Shown one piece after another: positions 29,734 through 37,830 of a DNA stretch of 64,000 bases. This stretch comes from JALHNI01 sp044226365 (lineage in GTDB: Bacteria; Acidobacteriota; Terriglobia; Bryobacterales; Bryobacteraceae): the NCBI GenBank assembly GCA_044226365.1, contig JBGAHE010000005.1, positions 68,505 through 132,504 of the forward strand. The letters run 5' to 3'. A program made the translations under genes and the position numbers. Each line of letters begins with the position of its first letter. The first letter of the stretch is position 1. The notes beneath the pieces are model-generated. The model made no database searches and was not told the DNA's origin. It saw nothing but the letters and a program-made list of their open reading frames with translations.

Positions 29734-30435
29734 TCAAGCAGCCACGCCGCGCGGCCGTCCCGGCTGTCGAAATGGGCGCGGGAAAGTATCCGCGGCCGGC
29801 AACAGCGTGGCAATCACCATCTCCGCCAATGACAGCGCCGAACGCTCCCGGCGCTCTGCTTCTGCCCGAATCCATTCGTCCGCCGCCAGCAGACTGATGC
29901 CGCGGCTCTGCGCGAGCAAACCGGCCGCGCGGCTCACCGTCTTCTCCGTGCGCAACAACGTCTCGAGCCCCGCATGCTCTTCTCGCAGCGCCAATTGCAC
30001 GCCCTTCAGATAGAGCCGTTCGGCATAGAGCGCGAGTTGCAGGGCCAAGGTCTCCAAGGCAGCAAAGACCAGTTCCCGCCCCTCCACCTCGTCCAGCAGT
30101 TCGATCGAGATCTGCCCATAGTCGATGCCGCGCACCTCGAGAGGCCGGTAGAACACCGCCGCCGGATCGCCTGGAAAAATGGAGCCGGCGCTCGATGAAG
30201 CCAGCGGTTGCGTCGACACGTGCCCGTAGATCGACAGCGCCACCCGCGTACGCGGCGCGAGCGCACTCATTGCCGTCACCACGGCCGACACCACACCGGG
30301 ACACGAAAGCGCACGAGTCAGCCTGGGGAAGTCAAGAAGGAGGTACGAAACCAGGGCGTGTGTGGCAAGGGTGGAGTCCACAGGCGCCACGGCCCAGGGC
30401 CGAACCGCGCGCAGAGGATCAATAGACGACTTCAT
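29734..30435 (-). CDS. GAF-ANTAR domain regulator
   Basis: 233 residues. Residues about 45-140 look like a GAF sensor (VVSAVVTAMSALAPRTRVALSIYG, VFYRPLEVRGIDYGQISIELLDEVEG). Residues about 155-212 fit an ANTAR RNA-binding antiterminator domain (LLRTEKTVSRAAGLLAQSRGI, AADEWIRAEAERR, SLAEMVIATLL), a three-helix module that stabilises antiterminator hairpins in nascent mRNA. It is divergent from the monoheme cytochrome gene across an AT-rich region with a long palindrome. TATATT lies 8 nt before the ATG and there is no Shine-Dalgarno sequence. The ANTAR assignment is by pattern and moderately secure. Confidence 0.65.
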   Translation of the reverse strand: MKSSIDPLRAVRPWAVAPVDSTLATHALVSYLLLDFPRLTRALSCPGVVSAVVTAMSALAPRTRVALSIYGHVSTQPLASSSAGSIFPGDPAAVFYRPLEVRGIDYGQISIELLDEVEGRELVFAALETLALQLALYAERLYLKGVQLALREEHAGLETLLRTEKTVSRAAGLLAQSRGISLLAADEWIRAEAERRERSALSLAEMVIATLLPAADTFPRPFRQPGRPRGVAA

Positions 30436-30443
30436 AGATCGAG

Positions 30444-30449
30444 AATATA
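30444..30449 (-). promoter_or_regulatory. Possible -10 element, GAF-ANTAR gene
   Basis: TATATT on the minus strand, eight bases (CTCGATCT), then ATG. No Shine-Dalgarno sequence, so a leaderless or very short leader is plausible. Confidence 0.4.
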
Positions 30450-30540
30450 GCTACTTCCGGCGACTGTCAAGACATTAGAGAACTAAATCAGTAGAGAAAT
30501 ATTTGCATTGTTTTCTTACTCATACGTCATATCTTCCAAT

Positions 30541-30572
30541 TCGATCAAATTTTATTCTATAAATTTGATCGA
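30541..30572 (+). promoter_or_regulatory. Perfect 12-bp-arm palindrome, candidate operator
   Basis: TCGATCAAATTT and AAATTTGATCGA are perfect inverted repeats around an 8-bp AT spacer, in the AT-rich gap between the GAF-ANTAR and cytochrome genes. Its right edge is 8 bp before the TATACT hexamer, a position where a bound dimer would block the cytochrome promoter. Confidence 0.7.
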
Positions 30573-30580
30573 TTGTTGGC

Positions 30581-30586
30581 TATACT
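30581..30586 (+). promoter_or_regulatory. Possible -10 element, cytochrome gene
   Basis: TATACT, seven bases, then GTG at 30594. If used, the transcript would begin at or next to the start codon. Confidence 0.4.
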
Positions 30587-30593
30587 CCATCCA

Positions 30594-31925
30594 GTGTCGC
30601 ACCTGTTCCGGTCTCTCGTTGTTCTTGCCGCTCTCGCAGCGGTGCCGGTGACCCATCTTCTGCTGGGCGCCGATGCCACCAAGCCCGTCACCAAGAACCA
30701 GGGCTTCCTCCCCTTCGCCGACGCCCCCATCAACTACCGCACCTCACTCACCTTAGGCGACCAGATCACCCAGTTGAACCGCCAGCTCGAACGCGGCGAG
30801 GTCAAGCTCGACTACGACGAGAAGGGCGGATACCTCCCGTCCGTGCTGAAGGCGCTCGGCGTGCCGGTGAGTTCGCAAACCCTCGTCTTCTCCAAAACCA
30901 GTCTGCAGTTTCAAAACATCTCACCCAAAACGCCCCGGGCGCTCTACTTCAACGACAACGTCTACGTTGGCCAGGTGCAGAACGCCAAGTCCCTCGAACT
31001 GATCGCCTTTGACGCCACCCAGGGTGCTGTCTTCTATGTGCTCGGCGAGCACAAGGTAGAAGCCCCGCGTTTCGAACGGGCCCAACTGGATTGCGTGCAA
31101 TGCCACATCGCCACCGCCACGCGCGGCATTCCTGGCGTGATGGTGCGCTCCGTGCTTACTTCGCCGAGCGGCTATCCCAAGGGTGGCGCTCCGGTACACA
31201 CCATGGGTCACGAAACGCCCCTGGCCAATCGCTGGGGCGGCTGGTACGTCACCGGCTCCGGCATTGACCAGAAGCACATCGGCAACTTGCAGGGCGCCGG
31301 CGACAACCTGCCGGATCTCCAAGGGATAGTCGACACCTCCCGTTTCCTCACCTCGCAGAGCGACATCGTGGCGCACCTGGTGCTCGCCCATCAGACGCAG
31401 ATGCACAACCTGGTCACGGAAACCAACTACCGCTATCGTCTCGGCGTCCACGCCGATCAGTTACGGGCCCGGCAGCAAGGCACCGAATACACGGAGCCCT
31501 CCGCCGAAACGCGCGCCCAGTATGAGCGCGCCGCCGAGGCGACGCTCCGCTACTTACTGTTCGCTGGGGAAGTGCCCCTCACGGCTCCGGTGAAGGGCAG
31601 TTCGACCTTTGCCGCTGACTTCGCGGCCCTGGGCCCGCGCGACCGGCGCGGCCGCTCCCTGCGCGACTTTGACCTCCAGAAACGAATTTTCAAGTACCCC
31701 TGCAGTTACTTGATCTACTCCGACGCCTTCGACGCCATCCCGGCACCTGCTCGCGATTACCTGTTGAAGCGTCTGTTTGAAGTACTCAGCGGGCGCGACC
31801 AAAGTCCTGATTTCGCCTCGCTGTCCGCCGAGGATCGGCAGGCCATCCTCGAAATTCTGCTCGACACCAAACCCGGCTTGCCCGGCGAATGGAAACCAAG
31901 GCCGATCACGCAAGTTACTCGTTGA
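30594..31925 (+). CDS. Exported monoheme cytochrome c-type protein
   Basis: 443 residues from the GTG chosen; an in-frame TTG at 30573 abuts the palindrome and would lie upstream of the likely transcription start. A signal segment (FRSLVVLAALAAVPVTHLLLGADA) is followed by a periplasmic protein with a single heme-c motif CVQCH (residues 167-171). His and Met residues in the next 50 residues (HTMGHETP) are possible axial ligands. The remainder is mostly helical with no named domain that I recognise; similar proteins occur in Acidobacteria and Planctomycetes. It precedes a thioredoxin-fold gene by 24 bp in an apparent operon. Confidence 0.75.
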   Translation: MSHLFRSLVVLAALAAVPVTHLLLGADATKPVTKNQGFLPFADAPINYRTSLTLGDQITQLNRQLERGEVKLDYDEKGGYLPSVLKALGVPVSSQTLVFSKTSLQFQNISPKTPRALYFNDNVYVGQVQNAKSLELIAFDATQGAVFYVLGEHKVEAPRFERAQLDCVQCHIATATRGIPGVMVRSVLTSPSGYPKGGAPVHTMGHETPLANRWGGWYVTGSGIDQKHIGNLQGAGDNLPDLQGIVDTSRFLTSQSDIVAHLVLAHQTQMHNLVTETNYRYRLGVHADQLRARQQGTEYTEPSAETRAQYERAAEATLRYLLFAGEVPLTAPVKGSSTFAADFAALGPRDRRGRSLRDFDLQKRIFKYPCSYLIYSDAFDAIPAPARDYLLKRLFEVLSGRDQSPDFASLSAEDRQAILEILLDTKPGLPGEWKPRPITQVTR

Positions 31926-31949
31926 GAAACAAAAGGAAAGGAAGCTGAT

Positions 31950-33287
31950 ATGCAGTTCACTGCGAAATCAATGGCGGTTGCCGCCACGCTCGCCTGGGGC
32001 TTAACCGCCCAGGCGGCGAACCAACTGGAGGGCCGCTGGGCGGCCACTCTTCAACAAGCCTCCGGCACGGAAATCCCGTTCCGTCTCGATATCTCGGGCG
32101 AGGGCGATCACGTCGTCGGCACGCTCTTCAACGGACGCGACCCGAAGACCACGTCGAGCGCGACCATTAAGGACGGCAAGGTGGTGCTCAACTTCGAGCA
32201 CTATCTCACCTCCATCCAGGCCGAACTGAAAGACGGCGAACTGGACGGCGAGATCATCTCGCTACGCAAGACGCGCACCGCCCCGGGCCCGCTGGGGAAC
32301 CAGCAGTACGCCGGCACGGAGAAGTCGGCGGCGGTTTATCGCGCCACGCCCAAAACCAGTTTCCACGCCAAGCGTTATGTGCCCCAGCAGTCGCAGGTCA
32401 CCGGCCCCGTGCCGCAGATCGGCGGCGTGTGGGAAGTGGCGCAGGAAACGCCGAAAGGAGAGAAAGCGTGGCGCCTGGTGGTTGAGCAGAAAGGGCCGGA
32501 AATCCTGGCCACGGTCCTGCGGATCGACGGTGACACCGGCGGCCTCACCGGCGAGTATAAAGACGGCAAGTTCGTCGCCAGCCACTACGATGGCTCCCGT
32601 CCGGGTCTGGTGGTGCTCACCCCGCAAGCCGATGGCAGCCTCAACGTAAAGCTCAACGCTGTCCCGCGCGTCGTGGAACTGACGGCCTATCGTCCGGAAG
32701 TCGCCCGAGCCAAAGGCCTGCCCGAACCGTCGAACTTCCTCACGCACACCACCGTGCGCGATCCCAACGAAGTCTTCACTTACAGCTTCCCTGACGTGAA
32801 TGGCAAAATCATCTCGAACGACGATGCCATCGTCAAGGGCAAGGTGGTGGTGGCCGTGGTCACCGGCACCTGGTGCCCTAACTGCCATGACGAAGCCCAG
32901 TACCTGGTCCAACTCCAGAAGAAGTACGGACCGCAGGGCCTCCAGGTCATCGCCCTCGACTTCGAAGAAGAAGATCAGTTGAAGTCGCTCACCCGCGTGA
33001 AGGCGTTCACCAAGAAGTATGGCGTTCCTTACCCCTATCTGATCGCCGGGACGCCCGCCGAAATGTGGGACAAGGTTCCGCAAGCCGTCAACCTCAACAC
33101 CTGGCCCGCCACGTTCTTCGTCGGACGTGACGGCAAGGTGAAGGCCGTTCACTCCGGCTTTGCGGCTCCCGCCAGCGGCGCTTTCCATGTGGCGTTGAAA
33201 GAGGAATTCACGTCGATCATCGAAGGCCTGCTGAAGGAGAAGCCCGGTTCGGAAGCCACGGTCTCTTCGGCCGCCGGCGGCCAGTAA
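31950..33287 (+). CDS. Exported thioredoxin-fold (TlpA/peroxiredoxin-like) protein with long N-terminal region
   Basis: 445 residues. A signal peptide (MQFTAKSMAVAATLAWGLTAQA) leads to a beta-rich region (about 24-255) of two similar segments, each containing a GTL/GLTGEYKDGKF-like turn. The C-terminal thioredoxin fold has CPNC at 309-312 (VVTGTWCPNCHDEAQYLV) and a cis-Pro loop (NTWPATFFVGRDG). It likely performs thiol-disulfide exchange in the periplasm. Coupling with the upstream cytochrome gene suggests a role in heme attachment or redox upkeep of that protein, which is inference. The ribosome binding site (AAAGGAAAGGAAG) is strong. Confidence 0.83.
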   Translation: MQFTAKSMAVAATLAWGLTAQAANQLEGRWAATLQQASGTEIPFRLDISGEGDHVVGTLFNGRDPKTTSSATIKDGKVVLNFEHYLTSIQAELKDGELDGEIISLRKTRTAPGPLGNQQYAGTEKSAAVYRATPKTSFHAKRYVPQQSQVTGPVPQIGGVWEVAQETPKGEKAWRLVVEQKGPEILATVLRIDGDTGGLTGEYKDGKFVASHYDGSRPGLVVLTPQADGSLNVKLNAVPRVVELTAYRPEVARAKGLPEPSNFLTHTTVRDPNEVFTYSFPDVNGKIISNDDAIVKGKVVVAVVTGTWCPNCHDEAQYLVQLQKKYGPQGLQVIALDFEEEDQLKSLTRVKAFTKKYGVPYPYLIAGTPAEMWDKVPQAVNLNTWPATFFVGRDGKVKAVHSGFAAPASGAFHVALKEEFTSIIEGLLKEKPGSEATVSSAAGGQ

Positions 33288-33309
33288 GTCGGTCGATCCC
33301 AAACTCCTG

Positions 33310-33343
33310 ACGGCCCGCGGGCGCCCCAGCGCTAGCGGGCCGT
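33310..33343 (+). terminator. 9-bp hairpin after the thioredoxin-fold gene
   Basis: ACGGCCCGC (33310-33318) pairs perfectly with GCGGGCCGT (33335-33343), 22 bp after the stop. No U-tract follows. Confidence 0.4.
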
Positions 33344-33365
33344 TGGTGGAAATGGACTTACTCTT

Positions 33366-34016
33366 ATGTTTCTTCTTTTGCTTCTTACGCTAAGTCAGGA
33401 TGCGCCCCCCGCCGCAGTGAGCCTCACCATCTCCACTGACGTCGCCGCCCGCCTTGAACTCGATGGCCAGTCCGTCGGGCAGGTGGACCCCGGCACGCCC
33501 CTCCGGGTGGAGACCCGACCCGGTGACCACCAACTGACCGCGACGCCCAACGACGGTGGCCCCACTTGGCGGAAGCAGGTTTTTCTGACGTCAGCCGTCC
33601 CCGCGAACATTGCCATTCCGCTGCGTAGCCACTTGCTCCGCACCGAGATCCAGAAAGCGGGCTACTGGCGGGATCCGCGCACCAAACTGATTTGGGCCGC
33701 CGCCGACAGCGGATCCGGTCTCACCTGGAGTCAAGCAAACACCTACTGCCGTGCCCTGACCTCCGGCGGCTTTCATGATTGGCGCTTGCCCGACATCGAA
33801 GAGGCGCAAACGCTTTTTGGCGGCTTCACCCTCACCGCCGATGAACGAGGCTTTCGCTTAGTCGCCCCACTCAAGCTCTCCGGGTGGTCCTGGAGCCGCA
33901 ATCAAGGCCGCGAACCAGCCGAAAATTGGACGCTCGACCTGGGCGACGGCGCGCGCGCGTCGGTAGCTGCCGGCGATGCGGGCCTCAACCGCGCGCTCTG
34001 TGTGCGCACGGAATAA
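33366..34016 (+). CDS. Secreted DUF1566 (Lcl C-terminal) domain protein
   Basis: 216 residues. A short hydrophobic start (MFLLLLLTLS) and a PEGA-like beta segment (LELDGQSVGQVDPGTPLRVETRPGDHQLT) precede a DUF1566/Lcl domain (residues about 98-215). That domain is recognised from GYWRDPRTKLIWAA, LTWSQANTYCRAL, GGFHDWRLPDIEEAQTLF and the closing NRALCVRTE. Lcl-type domains bind glycans or mediate adhesion in some bacteria. The gene stands alone between the cytochrome operon and the second Oar-like receptor. Confidence 0.75.
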   Translation: MFLLLLLTLSQDAPPAAVSLTISTDVAARLELDGQSVGQVDPGTPLRVETRPGDHQLTATPNDGGPTWRKQVFLTSAVPANIAIPLRSHLLRTEIQKAGYWRDPRTKLIWAAADSGSGLTWSQANTYCRALTSGGFHDWRLPDIEEAQTLFGGFTLTADERGFRLVAPLKLSGWSWSRNQGREPAENWTLDLGDGARASVAAGDAGLNRALCVRTE

Positions 34017-34108
34017 CTGCTTTTTTAATCCCCGGACTCCCCGCCGTAGTCCTCTCTTGCCGTGACTGCTCCGCTCCGTCTCGCGGTGGCAGCTTCCCCT
34101 GGAGAATT

Positions 34109-37100
34109 ATGAAACTACTCGTCTCTCTACTCGTCTGGTCGTCCCTGCTCTTGGGGCAGACGTTTCAGGCCACTTTGCGCGGCCGCGTCACGGATCCGGG
34201 CGGCGCCCCCACCCCGGACGTCAAAGTCACCCTCGTCAACGAAGCGACCTCCGTCCCTCGCACCACCATCACGAACGAAGCCGGTGAGTATGTCTTCACC
34301 GCCGTCGACCCCGCGCTCTATCGCGTCAGCGCCGAAGGCAGCGGCTTCAAGCGCGTCGAGCAACGCAACGTGCAGATCGCCACGCAAGCCGCGCTTACCG
34401 TCGATATCCGGCTCGAGCTCGGTCAAGTCACCGACCAGGTCACCGTCAGCGTCGAAGTCCCACCGCTCGAAGCGACCGACGCTTCGGTCGGGCAGGTGAT
34501 CGACACCAGGAAAATCACTGATCTTCCGATCCTCGGACGCAACCCCTTCTACTTCGGTAAGCTCGCCCAGACCGTCGTCTTCGCCGGCAACCCGAAGTTT
34601 GCCCGCATGCAGGATCAGAACGCCAACGCCCAGGTGTCCATTGGCGGTGGTCCGCTCCGCACGAATAACTACCTGGTAGACGGCATTTCCATTACGGACT
34701 CCCAGAATCGGGCCGTCATCATTCCCTCGCCCGAAGCCGTGCAGGAGCTGAAGCTCCAAGCCAGCACCTACGATGGCGAAGTGGGCCGCACCGGCGGCGG
34801 CACGTTCAACACACTGCTTCGTTCAGGCACCAACGAGATTCACGGCAGCGCCGTGGGTCACATCCGCCAGACGGATTGGCTCGCCAACGACTTCTTTGCC
34901 AATCGTGCCGGCCGCGCGATCGCGGATCAGCCTTATCGCGACTGGGCCGCCTCGCTGGGTGGCCCGGTCCGCATCCCCAAAGTCTACGACGGCCGCAACC
35001 GCACCTTTGTCTTTGCCGCGACGGAAGCCTACCGACAGAAAGACGGGTCCACCACGCTCCTGGCCGTTCCCACGGCACTCGAACGCCGCGGCGACTTCTC
35101 CCAGTCTCTGAACCGGGCCGGCACCTTGCAGACCATTTACGATCCGAACAGCACCACGGCCGCGGGCGCGCGCACCCCTTTCGCCGGCAATGTCATCCCG
35201 CCGGCGCGCCTCAATTCGGTCGGCAATGCCCTCGCTTCTTACTATGCGCAGCCCAATCAGCCCACCCCTTTTTACGGCGCGAACAACCTCGCCGTGACGG
35301 GGAACTATCCGAACCGTGGCAACCAGTTCATCGGCAAGGCCGATCATCAGTTCGCCTCCTGGCTGCGCCTTTCCGCTTCGTACATCTATCAGCGGACCTT
35401 TGAGACGGCCGCTCCCAACTTGTTCGGCAACGCCGGCTCGCCGAGCCAGGGCTATTGCTGCGACCGGAAGGTGAATGCCACGCAGGCCAACGCCACCATC
35501 ACCCCCAGCGCCACCACCGTGGTCGCGGTGCGCTGGGGCTTTAATCGCCTTTACTCCCGCAGCACGCAAGCCAGCCAAGGCTTCAGCCTGGCTTCGCTCG
35601 GCTTACCGGCTTCGCTGGTCGCCGCGACCACCAACCCAGCCTTCCCGGCCGTCGCCATGGGCGACCTCAGCAGCTTTGGAGGCGGAGGCGCCGCGCAGGA
35701 CGTCTTCTACTCTCGCAACTTCAGCGTGACTCTGTCGAAGTTCCAAGGCAAACATAGCTTGAAGGCCGGCTTCGAGCGCCGCCTGGTGGGCGATGCCGGC
35801 ACGCCCAGCGCCGGCCCCTCCAGCTTCACCTTCAACGACATCTTCACGCGCCCGAACGCGTCGACCGCCACCGTCGGCCAAGGCAGCAGCTTGGCCGCCC
35901 TGTTACTCGGCATCCCTTCCGGCGGCTCGATGAGCGTTGTTACCAACTTCGATAACTACCTCCGGTACTACGGCGGCTTCGTGCACGATGACTACCGCAT
36001 CACGTCGAAACTGATTCTTAACTTCGGCGCGCGCTTCGAGCACGAGACCGGTCTGCAGGATCGCCAGAATCGTCTGATTGTGGGCTTTGACCGGAATGCC
36101 CCCAACCCCATCGGACAGAACACCAAAGGCATCGTGCAGTATGCGGGTGTGAACGGCGCTCCGCTTTCCACGTTCAACCCCAAGACGGTGAAGATCAGCC
36201 CGCGGTTCGGTTTTGCTTACAGCTGGAACCCGAAGACCGTCTTCCGCGGAGGCTACGGTATCTTCTGGGCACCGACTTACTTCAACTACCAGAACACGAT
36301 CGGGTACTCGCAATCCACCGATATCATCGCCTCCACCAATGGCAACGCGACGCCGGCCTCGTCGCTTGCCAACCCATACCCCAATGGCCTGCTGCAGCCC
36401 ACGGGCAACACGCTCGGCGGCCTCTCCGGCATCGGCCAGGCCATCTCGATCACCGATCCCCAAACGCGCTCGGCTGGCTACGTGCAGCAGGCGTCGTTGG
36501 AACTACAGCGCCAGTTACCCGGCGGATTCACGTTCACGGCCGGCTTGCTCGGCTCGCGTTCCATCGGACTGCTCCGACCCACGGCCGGCCCGAACATCAA
36601 CCAGCTTGACCCGACGTATTTCTCGCTGGGCAGCGCTCTCACCGCCCAAACGCCGAATCCGTTCTTCAACAACGGCGGCGTCGGCACGATCGGCACCGCC
36701 AACGTCCAACGGAACCAGCTACTTCGCCCCTTTCCACAGTTCACTTCGGTGTCCCTGCTAAGCTCGGGCAACGCCTCAGCGCGTTATTACTCGTACTACT
36801 TCCGCGGCGAGCGCCGCTTCGCCAACGGCCTCAGCCTGCTCGCCTCCTACACGTGGTCGCGCAGCACAGACGACATCACCGGCGCGACCGGATCGGGCGC
36901 GAATCAGGTCCAGTTGGTCACCGGTCCCCAGAACGCCTACAATCTCGCCGCCGAACGGAGTCTGTCCACCCAGCATGTCCCCCATCGCTTCACGGCGGCC
37001 TTCACTTACGAACTGCCCTTCGGCCGTGGCAAGCGTTATCTTGGCAGCCATCGTCTCGTCGATTGGACCCTAGGGGGCTGGGCCGTCAACGGTATCGGCA

Positions 37101-37525
37101 CCTGGCAATCCGGCTTCCCCATCTTTATCACGCAACCCAACAATAACAGCGTGATCGGGGCGAACCATCAGCGTCCCAACGCTACCGGTATCGGCGCCGC
37201 CACCAGCGGCTCCACTACGGACCGTATCGATGGCTGGTTGAACCCCGCGGCGTTCAGCCAGGCTCCGCAGTACACCTTCGGAAACGTCAGCCGCTTTCTC
37301 AACCTGCGTGGCCCCTCCACCAGCAACGTCGATGTCTCCATCTTCAAGACGTTTGCTATTCGCGAAAGGATCCGCGCCCAGTTCCGCGCCGAGGCGTTGA
37401 ATGCGGCGAACACGCCGATCTTCGGCATTCCGAATACGACGTTCACCAACGCTCAATTCGGTCAGATTACGTCCCAGGTCAATAACCCGCGCCTGGTTCA
37501 ACTGGGCGTGCGCGTTACTTTCTAG
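34109..37525 (+). CDS. TonB-dependent receptor, Oar-like, with carboxypeptidase-regulatory domain (second copy)
   Basis: About 1,138 residues. Signal peptide MKLLVSLLVWSSLLLGQ, then the regulatory beta-sandwich (LRGRVTDPGGAPTPDVKVTLVN; about 20-105), the plug with ITDLPILGRNPFYFGKLAQTV and NNYLVDGISITDSQNRAVI, and a large barrel ending in LVQLGVRVTF with a C-terminal Phe. The frame is open 225 bp further upstream, but GGAG sits just before this ATG and the signal peptide begins here. It differs clearly from the receptor at 10.8-14.2 kb, so the two are not recent duplicates. No adjacent sensor gene indicates its substrate. Confidence 0.9.
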   Translation: MKLLVSLLVWSSLLLGQTFQATLRGRVTDPGGAPTPDVKVTLVNEATSVPRTTITNEAGEYVFTAVDPALYRVSAEGSGFKRVEQRNVQIATQAALTVDIRLELGQVTDQVTVSVEVPPLEATDASVGQVIDTRKITDLPILGRNPFYFGKLAQTVVFAGNPKFARMQDQNANAQVSIGGGPLRTNNYLVDGISITDSQNRAVIIPSPEAVQELKLQASTYDGEVGRTGGGTFNTLLRSGTNEIHGSAVGHIRQTDWLANDFFANRAGRAIADQPYRDWAASLGGPVRIPKVYDGRNRTFVFAATEAYRQKDGSTTLLAVPTALERRGDFSQSLNRAGTLQTIYDPNSTTAAGARTPFAGNVIPPARLNSVGNALASYYAQPNQPTPFYGANNLAVTGNYPNRGNQFIGKADHQFASWLRLSASYIYQRTFETAAPNLFGNAGSPSQGYCCDRKVNATQANATITPSATTVVAVRWGFNRLYSRSTQASQGFSLASLGLPASLVAATTNPAFPAVAMGDLSSFGGGGAAQDVFYSRNFSVTLSKFQGKHSLKAGFERRLVGDAGTPSAGPSSFTFNDIFTRPNASTATVGQGSSLAALLLGIPSGGSMSVVTNFDNYLRYYGGFVHDDYRITSKLILNFGARFEHETGLQDRQNRLIVGFDRNAPNPIGQNTKGIVQYAGVNGAPLSTFNPKTVKISPRFGFAYSWNPKTVFRGGYGIFWAPTYFNYQNTIGYSQSTDIIASTNGNATPASSLANPYPNGLLQPTGNTLGGLSGIGQAISITDPQTRSAGYVQQASLELQRQLPGGFTFTAGLLGSRSIGLLRPTAGPNINQLDPTYFSLGSALTAQTPNPFFNNGGVGTIGTANVQRNQLLRPFPQFTSVSLLSSGNASARYYSYYFRGERRFANGLSLLASYTWSRSTDDITGATGSGANQVQLVTGPQNAYNLAAERSLSTQHVPHRFTAAFTYELPFGRGKRYLGSHRLVDWTLGGWAVNGIGTWQSGFPIFITQPNNNSVIGANHQRPNATGIGAATSGSTTDRIDGWLNPAAFSQAPQYTFGNVSRFLNLRGPSTSNVDVSIFKTFAIRERIRAQFRAEALNAANTPIFGIPNTTFTNAQFGQITSQVNNPRLVQLGVRVTF

Positions 37526-37830
37526 CGGCGGCGGAGATGGGGCTGGTCGAAGATAAATGTCCTGCCCATTTTCGAACGGTCAACTCTTAACGGGCGGTTC
37601 TATGGTTGCAGGCAAGCAATCCATAGAACCGCCATAACCACTTAGTACTATTGGTACTTTTCTGCAAAAAACTGCGTTTTGTCTCATTACACCCATTGCC
37701 TTTGTACTAGCCCTGACATAAGATCGCGGACGTCGCAACAGATGTAAACTTCGAGGTCGGCGGTATCTCGTCAAGGACCTTCGAGCGCGACAGCACAGAA
37801 CAAGAATAAGTGGCGGAAAGGCGAAACGTG
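37526..37830 (+). other. 305-bp intergenic region
   Basis: No gene seen. It holds the 13-bp-arm inverted repeat listed separately, a smaller AGTAC/GTACT hairpin near 37645-37660 followed by TTTT, and an AT-rich part that probably carries the promoter of the next gene; no convincing -35/-10 pair was fixed. Confidence 0.5.
37593..37633 (+). repeat. Perfect 13-bp inverted repeat
   Basis: GGCGGTTCTATGG (37593-37605) and CCATAGAACCGCC (37621-37633) flank a 15-nt loop that can itself form a 4-bp TTGC/GCAA stem. It lies 67 bp after the Oar-like receptor. No T-run follows, so a terminator, operator or mobile-element end are all possible. Confidence 0.65.

Noticed and set aside
29504..30304. 266-residue open frame in another frame of the GAF-ANTAR gene
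   Set aside because: Gly/Arg/Ala-rich without motifs; the competing frame shows GAF- and ANTAR-like patterns and a plausible promoter.
33884..34108. Upstream extension of the second Oar-like receptor
   Set aside because: It overlaps the DUF1566 gene in another frame; GGAG and a signal peptide mark the start at 34109.
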